Below, one piece after another: positions 30,836 to 41,559 of a DNA stretch of 64,000 nucleotides. The position numbers were made by a program, and so were the translations under genes. The notes beneath the pieces were generated by a model. It did not search any database, was not told the DNA's origin, and saw only the letters and a list, made by a program, of their open reading frames with translations. The stretch comes from Aedes albopictus (lineage: Eukaryota; Arthropoda; Insecta; Diptera; Culicidae): NCBI RefSeq assembly GCF_035046485.1, contig NC_085137.1, positions 476,371,396-476,435,395 on the forward strand. Reading direction: 5' to 3'. The number at the start of each line of letters is the position of its first letter. Position 1 is the first letter of the stretch.

Positions 30836-32030
30836 TGTTCAATGCGTTCTTTGATTCATGGAAATTAAACCCCTATATGTTGTTCAAAGGTCTTTACTCA
30901 ATCGTAGACAATGGTCTTTGATAAAATAAACTGCACTACGTCCAGTTCAATTCAACTTGTTCGGATTCGATTTCAAAGAACTCATGTTCTTATCATTTGA
31001 TACCTTCTGTAAGACTCTTAGCAACGTAGGGCTCCAATGTTCAAAGCGCAAGTTTTGTTGCTGAAGAAAAGAGTTCTGCTACTTTGTTTCTTCAGATCGG
31101 ACTTATATCGAAGAAATACACCTATGATAGGGCAGCAGCTGCAACATCATTGTGTGTGGCATCATCAGGTTACTCTGGTAGCAGTCAGATATAATGAAAA
31201 CACGTGTAACGTTACTGGTGCGGTGTTCAGCTGGTGCGCTTTCGAGAAACAATCGGCAGCTTCTCGGAATACCAACCTACAATGTGTGTATCTTTCTCGT
31301 CGCAGTTGATTGTATCAGTTTCATCAGCTCGCCCACTCCTGATTGCAATGGAATCCAGGTATGAGTTCTACATTCTCACCTTACATTGTTTCTTTGCCCG
31401 CAGTTGCGTTGTACAGTGAGGAGTAGATGGATCCCAGATAGGCTAAGATTACTACTTCGGTTTGAACCGAAGGCGGCGGGGGCGGCGTGGTTTCTCCTAC
31501 TGATGCGAAGAACAATTTTCAATTTGTTATCAACTTAATTAGGGAGATATCTATCTGCAGAATTCCAATTTCAGGTTGGTCGATTCTTGCTCATGCGGCA
31601 CCCAGTACTGGGCTGGAGCCGATTTCGAGTGGCACAAGCCATACGATAACACTCCCTTCATCCCACGTTCATTTGTCCCCATTTAAGAAGAAAGTCTTGC
31701 CCTCCAAACAGCACGGAGGTGACGATAGTGGGAGGAACGGGTCCAAGGATCGAGAGCATCTTTTCGAATCGTCCTACTCTGTGTGTAGATACTGTAGAAA
31801 CACAGCAGCTGTGCTGTGCTAAACGGAGCAACGAACTGTAAAGTTTTCCACTATGAAAAATTTACATTTATAATCAAGACGACATGAATAGATAAAAGCC
31901 GATTCTCCGTGTGTCAATCAAAGAAACCCTATACCAATTATGGATGCGAGTCGGCCGTAAAAAAACAAGCACCGAAAATTCAACAAGACAATACAAACCG
32001 AGACCAACGGCAACGACCCCAGCAAACAAA
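30836..32030. other. Unclassified; possible RTE 5' sequence at the right
   Basis: A small intron-like word pair GTATGAG (31360) ... TTTGCCCGCAG (31403) encloses about 45-50 bp with a pyrimidine tract, but no coding context supports it. From about 31600 the sequence may be the 5' part of the RTE-like copy that follows. Confidence 0.3.
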
Positions 32031-32039
32031 AAGGACTTG

Positions 32040-33394
32040 CGATTGGAAACTCAGTACGTAAAACTGCAGATCTGTCAATTTCATCGGGAGCACCCGCATA
32101 CTTGCCGATGTACTGGAGGAACGCGGGTTCGGCATTGTAGCGCTGCAGGAGGTGTGTTGGATAGGAGGATCAATGATGCGAACGTTTAGAGTTATGGTTA
32201 CCATCTACCAGAGCTGCGGCAATACAAGCAAGCTGCTAACAGCTTTTATAGTGATAGGCTATATGCAGGAACACGTGATCGGTAGGAGCCCGATCAACGA
32301 AAGATTATGAAAGTTGAGGGTCACGGGTCAGTTCCTCTACATTAGCAACGTTCACAGCCTACACTCCGGAAGGCCTTATGATGTCAAAGATGGATTCTAT
32401 GCGGAGCTTGAACGCGTGTACGATAGCTGCCCTAAACACGACGTCAAGATCATCATATGAGACTTGTTGGCCAGGAGGTGGAATTTAGACCGACAAAGGA
32501 GCGGAAAGGAGTGGAATGTGAACAAATAAAACTGCTGCGTCGTTCACAAGAATCACGGAAGCTCTACCAGAAGCTCAACGCATCCCGCAAAGGCTTCGTG
32601 TCGCGAGCCGAAATGTGCAGGGAAATAGACGGGAGCATCTTGACGGACGGACGTGAGGGAGCAACAACGTGTCAACACCCACGCTGAGGCAAGTTAAGGA
32701 AGTTACCCAGCAGCTCAAGAACAATAAGTTAACTGGTAAGGATGGCATTGGAACTGAACTCATCAAGATGGGTCCGGGATAGTTGGCCTCCTGCCTGCAC
32801 CGCCTAACAGTCAGGATCTGGGAGGCCGAACAGCTACTGTAGGAATGAAATGATGGGGTAATTTGTCCCATCTACAAAAAAAGTGAAATGTTGGATTGTA
32901 AGAACTTCCGAGCGATCACAATTCTGAATGCTGCCTACGAAGTGATATCCAAGTTTATCTTCCTTCGTCTTTCACCCAAAGTTAATGAGTTTGTGGAATG
33001 TTATCGAGCCGGTTTAGATGTCGGCCGCTCTACAACGGCAGCGGACGACATCAGTATCAACCGCAGAAAACCATTGCCGTGAACGGCTTCTCCGGGAAGC
33101 TTATTAGGTTGATCAAAGTGACGTTGGACGATGTAAAAAACTGCGAATGGATTTCGGGCGATATGTCTAGTTCGTTCGAATCCCGCCGGAGACTGCGACA
33201 AGGTGATGTGCCAAGGCACGATTTTCACGAAATCCAACCAATTTATCAGTTTTGCGGATGGCATGGATTGCAAGAACATTTGGATCCAGATGGTAAAAGA
33301 AGACCTGGAGGGCAGCGTGCGAGGTGGGCGAAGGATGGAGGACTGCCACCACGAACCGAGTGTTGAGGCGAGGAATTGTTGATGTGAATGTATG
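32040..33394 (+). pseudogene. RTE-like LINE copy 2: endonuclease and RT fragments
   Basis: Broken frames give, in order: GFGIVALQEVCWIG (32125-32166, apurinic endonuclease motif), ISNVHSLHSGRPYDVKDGFY then PKHDVKIII (32340-32458, endonuclease), KNNKLTGKDGIGTELIKMGP (about 32718-32778), GVICPIYKK ... NFRAITILNAAYEVISK (32860-32960, RT N-terminal blocks), SRRRLRQGDV (about 33180-33210), then a jump to GKRRPGGQRARWA (33290-33330). The FADD region is deleted. Many stops and frameshifts; dead. It belongs to the same LINE group as 10505-11775 but to a different family. Confidence 0.75.
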
Positions 33395-33785
33395 CAGTGT
33401 TGGAAATACTCACTAGCGAAAAGTTATACTCACTTGCTTCTATCTCAGTCCAGAAGCATGCTATCAAAAAATGATGTTTGAAGGGCTTTTAGATTGTTGT
33501 TTAATCTAAAAGTTTGCCGAATATAGTGAAGGTCGCAAACGCATACCAAAGTTATGAAAGAGCTGTGAGCACAAGGTGAGTATAAATTACACGAATTTTA
33601 CTCACCTCGTACTCACAGCTCTCTCACAACTATGGTATGCGTTTGCGATCTTTACTTTATTCGGCAAACTTTTAGATTAAACAACAATCTAAAAGCCCTT
33701 CAAACATCATTTTTTGCAAGCATGTTTCTGGACTGAGATAGACGCAAGTGAGTATCACTCTTGCAAGTGAGTATTCGCAACACTG
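33395..33785. mobile_element. 391-bp hAT-like MITE with 8-bp duplication
   Basis: Starts CAGTGTTGGAAATACTCACT and ends AGTGAGTATTCGCAACACTG. AATGTATG flanks both sides (33387-33394, 33786-33793). The arms are about 170 bp and nearly complementary (GTTTGAAGGGCTTTTAGATT, GCAAACGCATACC). Eight-bp duplication and CAGTGTTG ends are hAT features. Confidence 0.9.
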
Positions 33786-33799
33786 AATGTATGCACTCT

Positions 33800-34110
33800 T
33801 TATGGGATTTATGTTCGGAGTGTTCAAGCAATTCTCCTTGAGATTACTTCAAATTTTTTCCAGGAATTCTTTCGTCCATGGATACTTCCAAAAATTCGTC
33901 CAGAAATTAGGGACTTTTTTAGTAAATCTTTCATGGATTCCTTCAGAGATACCTTCAGAGATTCTTCCAGAAATTCCTTCAGGAATGCTTCTTTGGGTTA
34001 AGAGATGGTACCAGTGAAAACTCCAGAAATTCCAGGGTTTGCTCTAGGAATTTCTACTAACATTTCTACAGAAAATTTGTTTTGATGGTGATGTGACCAT
34101 TTCTGCTGGG
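33800..34110. repeat. Degenerate TTCC minisatellite
   Basis: CCAGAAATTCCTTCAGGAAT-type units, as elsewhere in the window. Confidence 0.65.
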
Positions 34111-34116
34111 ATTCCT

Positions 34117-34440
34117 TTTTGCCTTTCTCTTACACCAAAGTGTACTGCAAGGCTATATGTTCACTCAAAAACGAATTTTCGATAGAAGGCTCGGAGGGTC
34201 AAGTCACATATACCAATCAACTCAGTTCGACGAATTGAGATGATGTCTGTATGTGTGTATGTATGTATGTGTGTATGTATGTCTGTGTACAAAAAAAGGT
34301 CACTCACTTTTAAGGCACTTTCCATTGACCGATTTTACGGATTTGGTCATATATAAAACTGAACCAAGCCCCATCATGCGACACATCAAGCTGCGTTGGT
34401 TTTTGTAACCTTTAGCATGGTTGACGAATTTTGTGCGGAA
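34117..34440 (-). repeat. Conserved 3' module, copy 2
   Basis: Complement of the module at 18290-18720 and 57190-57515: TATATGTTCACTCAAAAACG, ATAGAAGGCTCGGAGGGTCA, CCAATCAACTCAGTTCGACG, (GTATGT)n, TCACTTTTAAGGCACTTTCC. GCGACACATCAAGCTGCG next to it is the complement of the TGATGTGTCGC satellite word from the 56-kb array. Confidence 0.75.
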
Positions 34441-36160
34441 ATTATTACTGGAGACCAGAAAATCCCCAATATCGGCCCAATATTCAAGATGGCGACCAGA
34501 ATATCCAATATGGCGGTCTAAAATTCAAGATGGCGGCTCAAAATTCAAAATGGCGGTTGTTTAATGGAGTTTATGACAATAAAACCGTGCAATATGGGTA
34601 TATTTGGTGTAGGAAAGGTGTCCGGAGTTCAAAAATGGCGATCAGAATATGCAAAATGGCGGTCAGGAATCCAAGATGGCGGCTTAACATTCAAGATGGC
34701 GGTTGTTTAATGGAGTTTTAGGCCCCAAACCATGCAATATGGGTATATTTGGTATGGAGAAGATGTGCAATATGGGTATATTTGGTATGGAGAAGATGTC
34801 CGGAGTCCAGATGTGGCGACCAGAATATCGAAGATGGCGGCTCAAAATTCAAAATGGCGGTTGTTTAATGGAGTTTATGACCCTAAAACCGTGCAATACG
34901 GGTATATTTGGTGTAGGGAAGGTGTCCGGAGTTCAAAAATGGCGATCAGAATATCCAAAATGGCGGTCAAGAATCCAAGATGGCGGCTTAACATTCAAGA
35001 TGGCGGTTATTTAATGGAGTTTAAGGCCCTAAAACCATGCAACATGGATATGTTTGGTGTGGGGAAGATATCCGGAGTTCAAAAATAACGACCAGAATAT
35101 CCAAGATGGCGGTCTAATATCGAAGATGGCGGCTACTTAATGTTGTTTTAGGCCCTAAAACCATGCAATATGGGTATATTTGGTATGAGTAAGATGTCGG
35201 GAGTCCAAAAATGGAGACCAATATATCCAAGATGGCGGTCTAAAATCCAAGTTGGTGGCTGAATATTCAAGATGGTGGATTTTTAATGGAGTTTAATGCC
35301 CTATACCCATGCAACATGGGTATATTTGGTATGGAAGAGATGTCCGGAGTCCAAACATGGCGACCAGAATATCCAAGACGGCGGTTTAAAATTCAAGATA
35401 GTGGAGCGGACCTGGTGTGATGGTTAGAACACTTGACGCCGAGGACCTGGGATCGAATCCCACTCCCGACAAACTCGCAAAATGTGAGTTCTTCCTTCGG
35501 AAGGGAAGTAAAGTGTGGGTCCCGAGATAAACTAGCGTTGGGCTAAAAATCTCGTTACTACAGATAAAAAAAGACATTCAAGATGGCGGCTATTTAATGT
35601 AGTTTTAGGTCCTAAAACAATGCATTATGGATATATTTGATATGGACTCCCAACACCAAAAGTGGCGACCAGAATATCCAAGATGGAGGTCTAAAATCCA
35701 AGATGGCGGTTCAAAATTCAAGATGGCTGCTGTTAAATGGAGTTTTAGCACCTAAAACCATGCAATATGGGTAAGGTATATTTGGTATGGGACAGATGTC
35801 CGGAGTCCAAAAGTGACGACCAAAATATCCAAGTCTTAAATCCAATAAAGCGGCTCCAAACTCAATATGGCGGCTATTTCATGAAGTTTTTGGCTCCAAA
35901 ACCATGCGGTATGGGTATATTTGGTATGGGGAAGATGTCTGGACTCCAAAAAATACGACCAGCATATCCAAGATAGCAGCTCCAATTTCAAGATGACGGC
36001 TGTTTAATGGAGTTTTAGGCCCTTAAACCATGCAATATGGGTATATTTGGTATGAGGAAGATGCCGGAGTCCAAAAATAGCGACCGAAATATCCAAAATG
36101 GCGGTCTAAAATCCAAGAGTTCGGCTCAAAATTTAAAAAAAAACGGCTTTTTCTTAGGAT
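34440..36160 (+). repeat. 'ATGGCGG' satellite with dimeric higher-order period
   Basis: About ten monomers: ATTCAAGATGGCGG, TTTAATGGAGTTTTAGGCCC, CCATGCAATATGGGTATATT, TGGTATGGGGAAGATGTCCG, GAGTCCAAAAATGGCGACCA. GTCCGGAGT anchors fall at about 34621, 34799, 34925, 35071, 35197 and 35343, i.e. alternating 126 and 146 bp once a 33-bp local duplication (34732-34790) is discounted. A SINE sits inside one monomer. Confidence 0.9.
35400..35575 (+). mobile_element. SINE family A, inserted in the satellite
   Basis: GTGGAGCGGACCTGGTGTGA start, A box GGTGTGATGGTTAGAAC, B box GGGATCGAATCCC, tail AGATAAAAAAAG. ATTCAAGAT flanks it (35391-35399, 35576-35584), so it landed in a satellite word. TATCA is missing between TTGAC and GCCGAGG compared with the 47.4-kb copy. 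Confidence 0.9.
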
Positions 36161-36249
36161 TTTGAGGCTCAAACATCAAAAGCCATATAAACGATATGAT
36201 TGCTGGTGCCATAAAATGGATTTTTGTTAAACATATGAAAGTGCTATAC

Positions 36250-36720
36250 AGTTTCTTACCGATTTTGGCAACACCCGTTTTTGTCTACTCCCCATTTTGT
36301 CAACAATTTCTTACCGAATTTGGCAACACCCGTTCTTGGCAACATTTTTTTTTTTACCGATTTTGGCAAAACCCGATTTTGCAACAATTTTTTACCGATT
36401 TTGGCAATATAAATTTTTGACAAGATTGTTTTATTGCAAAATCGTATTAAATACATGTTTTTAGCTTTACCTCTATTAAAAAATATATATAAATTCATTA
36501 AGTTTTCAAAAACGACTATTTTTTAAATCATGACGTAATTTATGAACGTCACCTAAGGGGAGCGTTTTGTAACTTGTGAATAGTCCATATTGATAATATA
36601 AGTCAAAATAACGCATAAAAGTTGTAAAATCACAATTTTTTTTACCGATTCTGGCAATATCCCATTTTGGCAACATAAAATTCAACTCGTGTTTCCAAAA
36701 TTGGTAAGAAACATTCATCA
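36250..36720. repeat. TTACCGATTTTGGCAAC degenerate tandem repeat
   Basis: At least six units (TTACCGATTTTGGCAACACC, CCATTTTGTCAACAATTTCT and variants), some separated by AT-rich spacer near 36430-36640. It is inside tandem-array copy 2. Confidence 0.8.
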
Positions 36721-37002
36721 ACATGTCACTTGAGTTTTGTTGAAATGGGTTTTTGAAGGCACGAGAAAGGCACCAGCACCGCTGGGTGAATTAACGAGGG
36801 TTTTTATAGTTTTTTGGGCCATATTTCAAGCATATATAACTTAGCTATAGGCAATTACATGCAAATTTCCTTTTACGCATGTGAAAGTACAAGTAATTGT
36901 CTCTCTTAGAAAGCAAAAATCATCAAACTGTAAGAGACTGTAAGATGGTTTTTGTATAGAAACTTACATCCATTTATGTTACTCATATATGGGATTTATT
37001 TA

Positions 37003-37923
37003 CAGGGGATGGCCAAAATGTTTGGGATAGGCAACTTTTGTTTCCTCACAAAAAGTTCAACATGCTATAACTTTTCATAGAGTGCATCAAAAAATCTAAA
37101 ATTTTGACTGTTTGTCAATCTATTATATGTGCATCATTGGTACAAATTTGGGCTCGATTGATTAATCTTTCGCAAAGTTAGAACCGTTCGGGTAAAACAC
37201 TATTTTTCAGACAACTCATTTTTGAGCTGTCATATCTTGGAAACCAGTAAATGGAATTGAATGAAATTTTGTACGTACACTAACAATATACAAATGCTTC
37301 TCAAACTATTAAAACATAGATACTTTTTGTACGTTGAAAAAAGTTGTCATGGATTGACACTTTTTGGATTTTTCTCGAAAAAATGTAATTTTTTCACGAC
37401 AATGTCAATAAATTTTATGTGTTGATGTCCAAAGGTTTTCCACTTCTGTTCTCAATTTATCTTTAATCAGATATATTAGAGCCTATTTAGATTAAAGGAA
37501 GAACACATTTAGTAATTTTTGTGTGGTATTGTAAAATTGACTTAATTTCCTCTATATGGGTAAAAATTCCAACCCGGTATAACTTAATTCGCCGTGAGAA
37601 AATATTACATTTTATAACGTTGTATTAAGTACCAGTATATTGTTGTTAAACGTTGAAAAATTCATTCAATTCGGTTCACTAGTTTCCGAGATATGACAGC
37701 TGGAAAATGAGTTGTCTAAAATATAGTGTTTTACCCGAACGGTTCTAACTTCGTGAAAAATTATTCAATCGAGTCCAAATTTGTACCAATGATGCACATA
37801 TAATAGTTGACAAACAGTCAAAATTTGAGATTTTTTGATGCACTCTATGAAAAGTTACAGCATGTTGATTTTTTTTGTGGGAGACAAAAAGTTGCCTATC
37901 CCAAACATTTTGGCCATCCCCTG
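37003..37923. mobile_element. 921-bp palindromic TA element (CAGGGGATGGCCAAAATG ends)
   Basis: TA at 37001-37002 and 37924-37925. The arms are about 300 bp: GGGATAGGCAACTTTTGTTT, GTTCAACATGCTATAACTTT, TTGTCAATCTATTATATGTG, GGTAAAACACTATTTTTCAG, TTTTTGAGCTGTCATATCTT. It has the same total length and tip pattern as the 29.9- and 52.5-kb elements but different arm sequence. No transposase. Confidence 0.9.
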
Positions 37924-38245
37924 TATATTTTCAACATACTTATTTGACAGTTCATGTCAGCTAGCACTTTTTTTTTGCTATTGTAAGTGTGTGTTCATAT
38001 AAAGAAAGGTTTGTGGTGTATTCTGGATCATCCATGAAGTACGTTACAAAAATGGCGCCTTCGGAAAAGTTGCTCCAAGCAATATTTTCTACAACTTTTG
38101 TAAAGACACCAACCTCGTATCTTGAAAAAATCAAAAAAAATCTATCTCACTTTTTGGGGGATTGATCACTTTTCACAGAATTTCAAAAGAAGCTCCTCAT
38201 TATAGTGAAAAACTCGAAAACACCATGACGATTAACTTCATAGTA

Positions 38246-38401
38246 GGGGGATTCACTTTATAGCGTAAACTGATTAAACTGATTAAACGTCGTGATCACC
38301 AAGGCAATCTTTGATTATTTCATTCGCAAAATCATGAAACATTTCAAATGAGCAGAAAATCATGGCTTACGCAGTAATTTATTCTGTTTAGTGAGTACCC
38401 C
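38246..38401. mobile_element. 156-bp MITE (GGGGGATTCACTTTATAGCG end)
   Basis: The left end GGGGGATTCACTTTATAGCG and the complement of the right end (GGGGTACTCACTAAACAG) share the GGGGNAYTCACT block. TA flanks both sides (38244-38245, 38402-38403). Confidence 0.65.
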
Positions 38402-38409
38402 TAGTAAAA

Positions 38410-38830
38410 AAGTTATTAATTAAGCGCGCTAAAATGACGAAATCAGCCACTGTGATCATTAACCAGAGGATCGGGGGACTGAAGTTCAATTTCAGCAGGA
38501 TCTGCAAAAAAATTCAGCCTTAAAAGTTGCACAAGAGAGTAAGAGAAAATGAAAAGAGAAAGAGCAGAATGTGAAGCGTCTGAGATGAGCAGGGGAAAAT
38601 ATTTTTGTTTTTGTTTTAGACAATTTGGATAGGAGGGACCATTCAGCCATATATTGGGCTAAAACCTGCATTTAATTAGCACTTATGGCGCATATACGGC
38701 AGATTAGCATATAATGACCAGCAGTAAAGGCGCATATAGTTTTGAATAAATGATTCAGCTACCCAAAATCCGTCAGAGACACATAAGTTTGCTTCAGAGA
38801 TAAAAAACATGATTTGCTGTGCTATTGCTA
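38410..38830. other. No gene recognised
   Basis: Only a short minus frame (38676-38861), which runs into the next transposon end, is present. No repeats identified. Confidence 0.4.
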
Positions 38831-38833
38831 CTA

Positions 38834-39762
38834 AAGCCTGTATCCGCAATAATCGGGACACAGAAGTACGTCAGTAGTTCTGTAATGAATCGGTAAAATT
38901 GACCAAATAATTGACTGAGAACTCTTCGATGTATGTTTATTATTTGTGCCAAATTTCATAAAAATCGATGCATTACTTTTGACTGTGGATGAAAAACAAA
39001 CAGACGTGGTTTTAACAATTTTGTACAATCATGATCAATTTTCATTCGTATACTAGATGGTTCTTTTACGCTACAGTTCAAAGTTCTGTGATGATAATTG
39101 TGAAATTTCGTTAGCAGTTATGATACTTATAGAGACACTTTCTTGCAAAATTCCATCAACTTTGATCAATTGTTGATAGGGGTGAGTGTTAGCGAAAATG
39201 TTTCGTGTTTTTCATGTGCGAATTTTGCCTATTCATAACTTTTGAATTTCTCTGCCAATTTTCATGAAATTTTCACACAAGCTAGTTGATTATGTATATA
39301 TTATGCCTGCAAAATTTAATGATTATTGGGATAGTACTTTCAATAGTACAATCGAAACAATAAAGGGTGCTGACTAATTGCTGTCTGAGGGGCTAAAATC
39401 ACGTTCAGTCCCAATACATGTTTGGACAATAAAATTGTTGATAATGCATCGGTTTTTTTGAAATTTTGCCTATGCAACAAATGCAGATTGACAGGTTTGT
39501 GTTCAAAATTTCAGTCTTTTCCTTCGCCAAATTCAAAAGTTACAGCGCTGACAAGCAAAACTAGAGGCAGTACAAAATTCAATGGCGCACATTTTACTCT
39601 TTTGTTACTACTACAAAAAGTACTGCACCGATTCACTTGAAAATTTGTAGGTGAAATTAACTCATCTTAAGATACTATTAGACAAAATTTGAGCAATTTT
39701 AATGTATCTATTTCAGAGTTACAGCTGTATTTCTGTGTCCCGATTATTGGGGATACAGGCTT
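38834..39762. mobile_element. 929-bp TA element (AAGCCTGTATCC ends)
   Basis: AAGCCTGTATCCGCAATAAT and the complement AAGCCTGTATCCCCAATAAT open and close the element, with TA at 38832-38833 and 39763-39764. Inverted repeats are about 35 bp (CGGGACACAGAARTA). The interior has no transposase frame. It is mariner-like by target site. Confidence 0.85.
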
Positions 39763-39764
39763 TA

Positions 39765-40760
39765 GGAGTATTCGGCTATTCAGTCTTGTGAATTCAAACG
39801 GCTGTTTGTAAACTATTGCAATACCACAACTTCACCTAGTTTATTTTTGAACGTTCGCATTCAATCTTCTTGTCACATCTTGCGTCAGCCACATCGACGA
39901 CAAAAAAGATTCTCCCCCATCAGAATCAGACCACAATGTCATGTAATGCTAGCAATCAACTACCACTAGAGTAGAGCACGGACTAGATGCGTATGTCGAA
40001 ACCTCTGCAATATGGAAAGTCATGTGTCACAGCGCTGTATCTGGCTGGCACCGTCGATTTGGGGACGCAACAGTCAACGACGACGACGACGGTTCCACAC
40101 CGTAATAGTAGAAGAGACAAAATTAGACCAATTTGATACTGATTGGTTCTGAGCCGGTAGGTGAATGTTGGATAGAGTAACGTGGACCGACGCAGGTGAA
40201 CTACGGCTGGCTGTCGGTGGTAGGTGGTCGGCTCTGATGCAATCTCGTTGTAATCAGCGATAATGATGCGACTAAACAACGAGATCTGCAGTTCAATGAC
40301 AATAATTACAATGGCTTCAGGAACGTTTTGAAACGACATGACAACGAGGATCTCCCCCCAGATAGGTACATGTGGATGGACGGGCTTTGGTGATTATCTG
40401 CAGCTAGCAATTAACCGGTTGAATGCATTTTTGTGGGGATATCTGTTTATTTGAGTGGAATTCTCTGTTTGTTTTGAAAATCGATATCCTTTGCTGCAAA
40501 ACGGTTTGGGGACAATTAAAATGTTAATAATAAGCTCAAACCAATGAAAGGTTCTTTGTTGAACGTGTAATTGATAAACAAGGAGACGTAGTGATAAATG
40601 ATTTTGAATTTATTTTGAATGGAAATTAGTAAAAAAAAAACTGCAAATATGTGAAGGGAGGTTTATAAATACGAACATTTCAATAATTTCAAAACTAGTT
40701 GTTGGCTCTTCAACATATCCGAGAGGGAAACCGAAATCAACAATTGATTAATGAAACAAT
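39765..40760. other. Unique-looking DNA, no gene recognised
   Basis: A CGACGACGACGACGG run lies at 40077-40092. No recognisable domain in the minus frame at 39983-40339. Confidence 0.4.
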
Positions 40761-40764
40761 AGGG

Positions 40765-40928
40765 GTGATACACAAATTATGTCACGTAAAAATCGACCAT
40801 TTTGAACCCCTCCTCCCCCCTATGTCACACTTTTTGTATGAGACTTCAAAAATGTTTGTATGATTCCTCACGTTAGTCAAATCCCTCCCTCCCCCCTAGA
40901 AGTGCGACGTTATTTGTGCATGACTCCA
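40765..40928. mobile_element. Foldback MITE with poly-C blocks
   Basis: GGTGATACACAAATTATGTC and the complement ATGGAGTCATGCACAAATAA plus GTCRCACTT blocks; CCTCCTCCCCCCTATGTCAC and CCCTCCCTCCCCCCTAGAAG lie inside. About 164 bp. Confidence 0.65.
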
Positions 40929-41029
40929 TATGTTGAAGACCAAACTGAAGGCCAACATTGAAACAAACATAACGCTTTCAAACATGCATTAAAAACAGTT
41001 CATGGCAAGTGAAAAGCAGACTATTTTCT

Positions 41030-41500
41030 TGCTAACCGTTCATCAGGCTATCGAAAAAGTCGCTGTTTGATGTGTCGCATGCATGGGTTTGGTTCACTGC
41101 CGGTGGGACATCTGGAACCGCGGCTCCGGAACACTACCGGTTCAGATATGGTCAGAGACTAGTTTCATGCCAACCTTTCATAAGGTTATCAAAAAAGCCG
41201 CGCCCTGATGTGTCGTATACATGGGTTTGGTTCACTTTTATATTTGGTCATTTCCGGCGAGACACCCGGAACTGGTTCCGGAATATCACCGGCAGTCCCC
41301 AATGTGATCTGAGTCTACTTCCTTTATAACTGGGCACCAGGTTATTGGAAAAGCCGTGATTTGATGTGTCGCATGCATGGGATTGGTTCTCTTTTGTATA
41401 AGGCCATTCCCGTGGGACACCCGGAAACGATTTCGGAACAAGACTGGTTCAGATATGGTCTGAGACTATTTTCTTGCTAACAAATATAACGTTTTCAAAC
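41030..41500 (+). repeat. TGATGTGTCGCATGCATGGG satellite, about three units
   Basis: Units with TGATGTGTCGCATGCATGGG, TTTGGTTCACTTTTATATTT, CGGAACACTACCGGTTCAGA and CTATTTTCTTGCTAACC start at about 41071, 41209 and 41365. Both flanks carry a direct repeat of about 60 bp (AACGCTTTCAAACATGCATT ... AACAGTTCATGG). Same monomer as 56080-57130. Confidence 0.85.
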
Positions 41501-41559
41501 ACGCATTGAAAACAGTTCATGGCGAGAGAAAATCAGACAGCTGCCTGTATAATATTTCT

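Larger units (their letters stand above)
34117..36807 (-). mobile_element. Tandem-array element copy 2, complete-looking (Helentron-like)
   Basis: Read on the minus strand: 5' module TAAAAACCCTCGTTAATTCA then CACCCAGCGGTGCTGGTGCC and TTTCTCGTGCC (36807-36765); a TTACCGATTTTGGCAA array (36720-36250); the 'ATGGCGG' array (36160-34440); the 3' module with the microsatellite (34440-34150); an end hairpin AGTACACTTTGGTGTAAGAG and AAAGGCAAAAA (about 34145-34115). Short inverted words GCCTTTCTC / GAGAAAGGC lie near both ends. No coding capacity. A SINE is inserted at 35400-35575. Compare 55391-57515. Confidence 0.65.

Noticed and set aside
31350..31410. Spliced host gene with a ~50-bp intron
   Set aside because: Donor and acceptor words exist, but flanking frames encode nothing recognisable.
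34431..35088. Overlapping 96-118-residue frames with WRLFNGV repeats
   Set aside because: They are satellite monomers read in frame; the repeat unit explains them fully.
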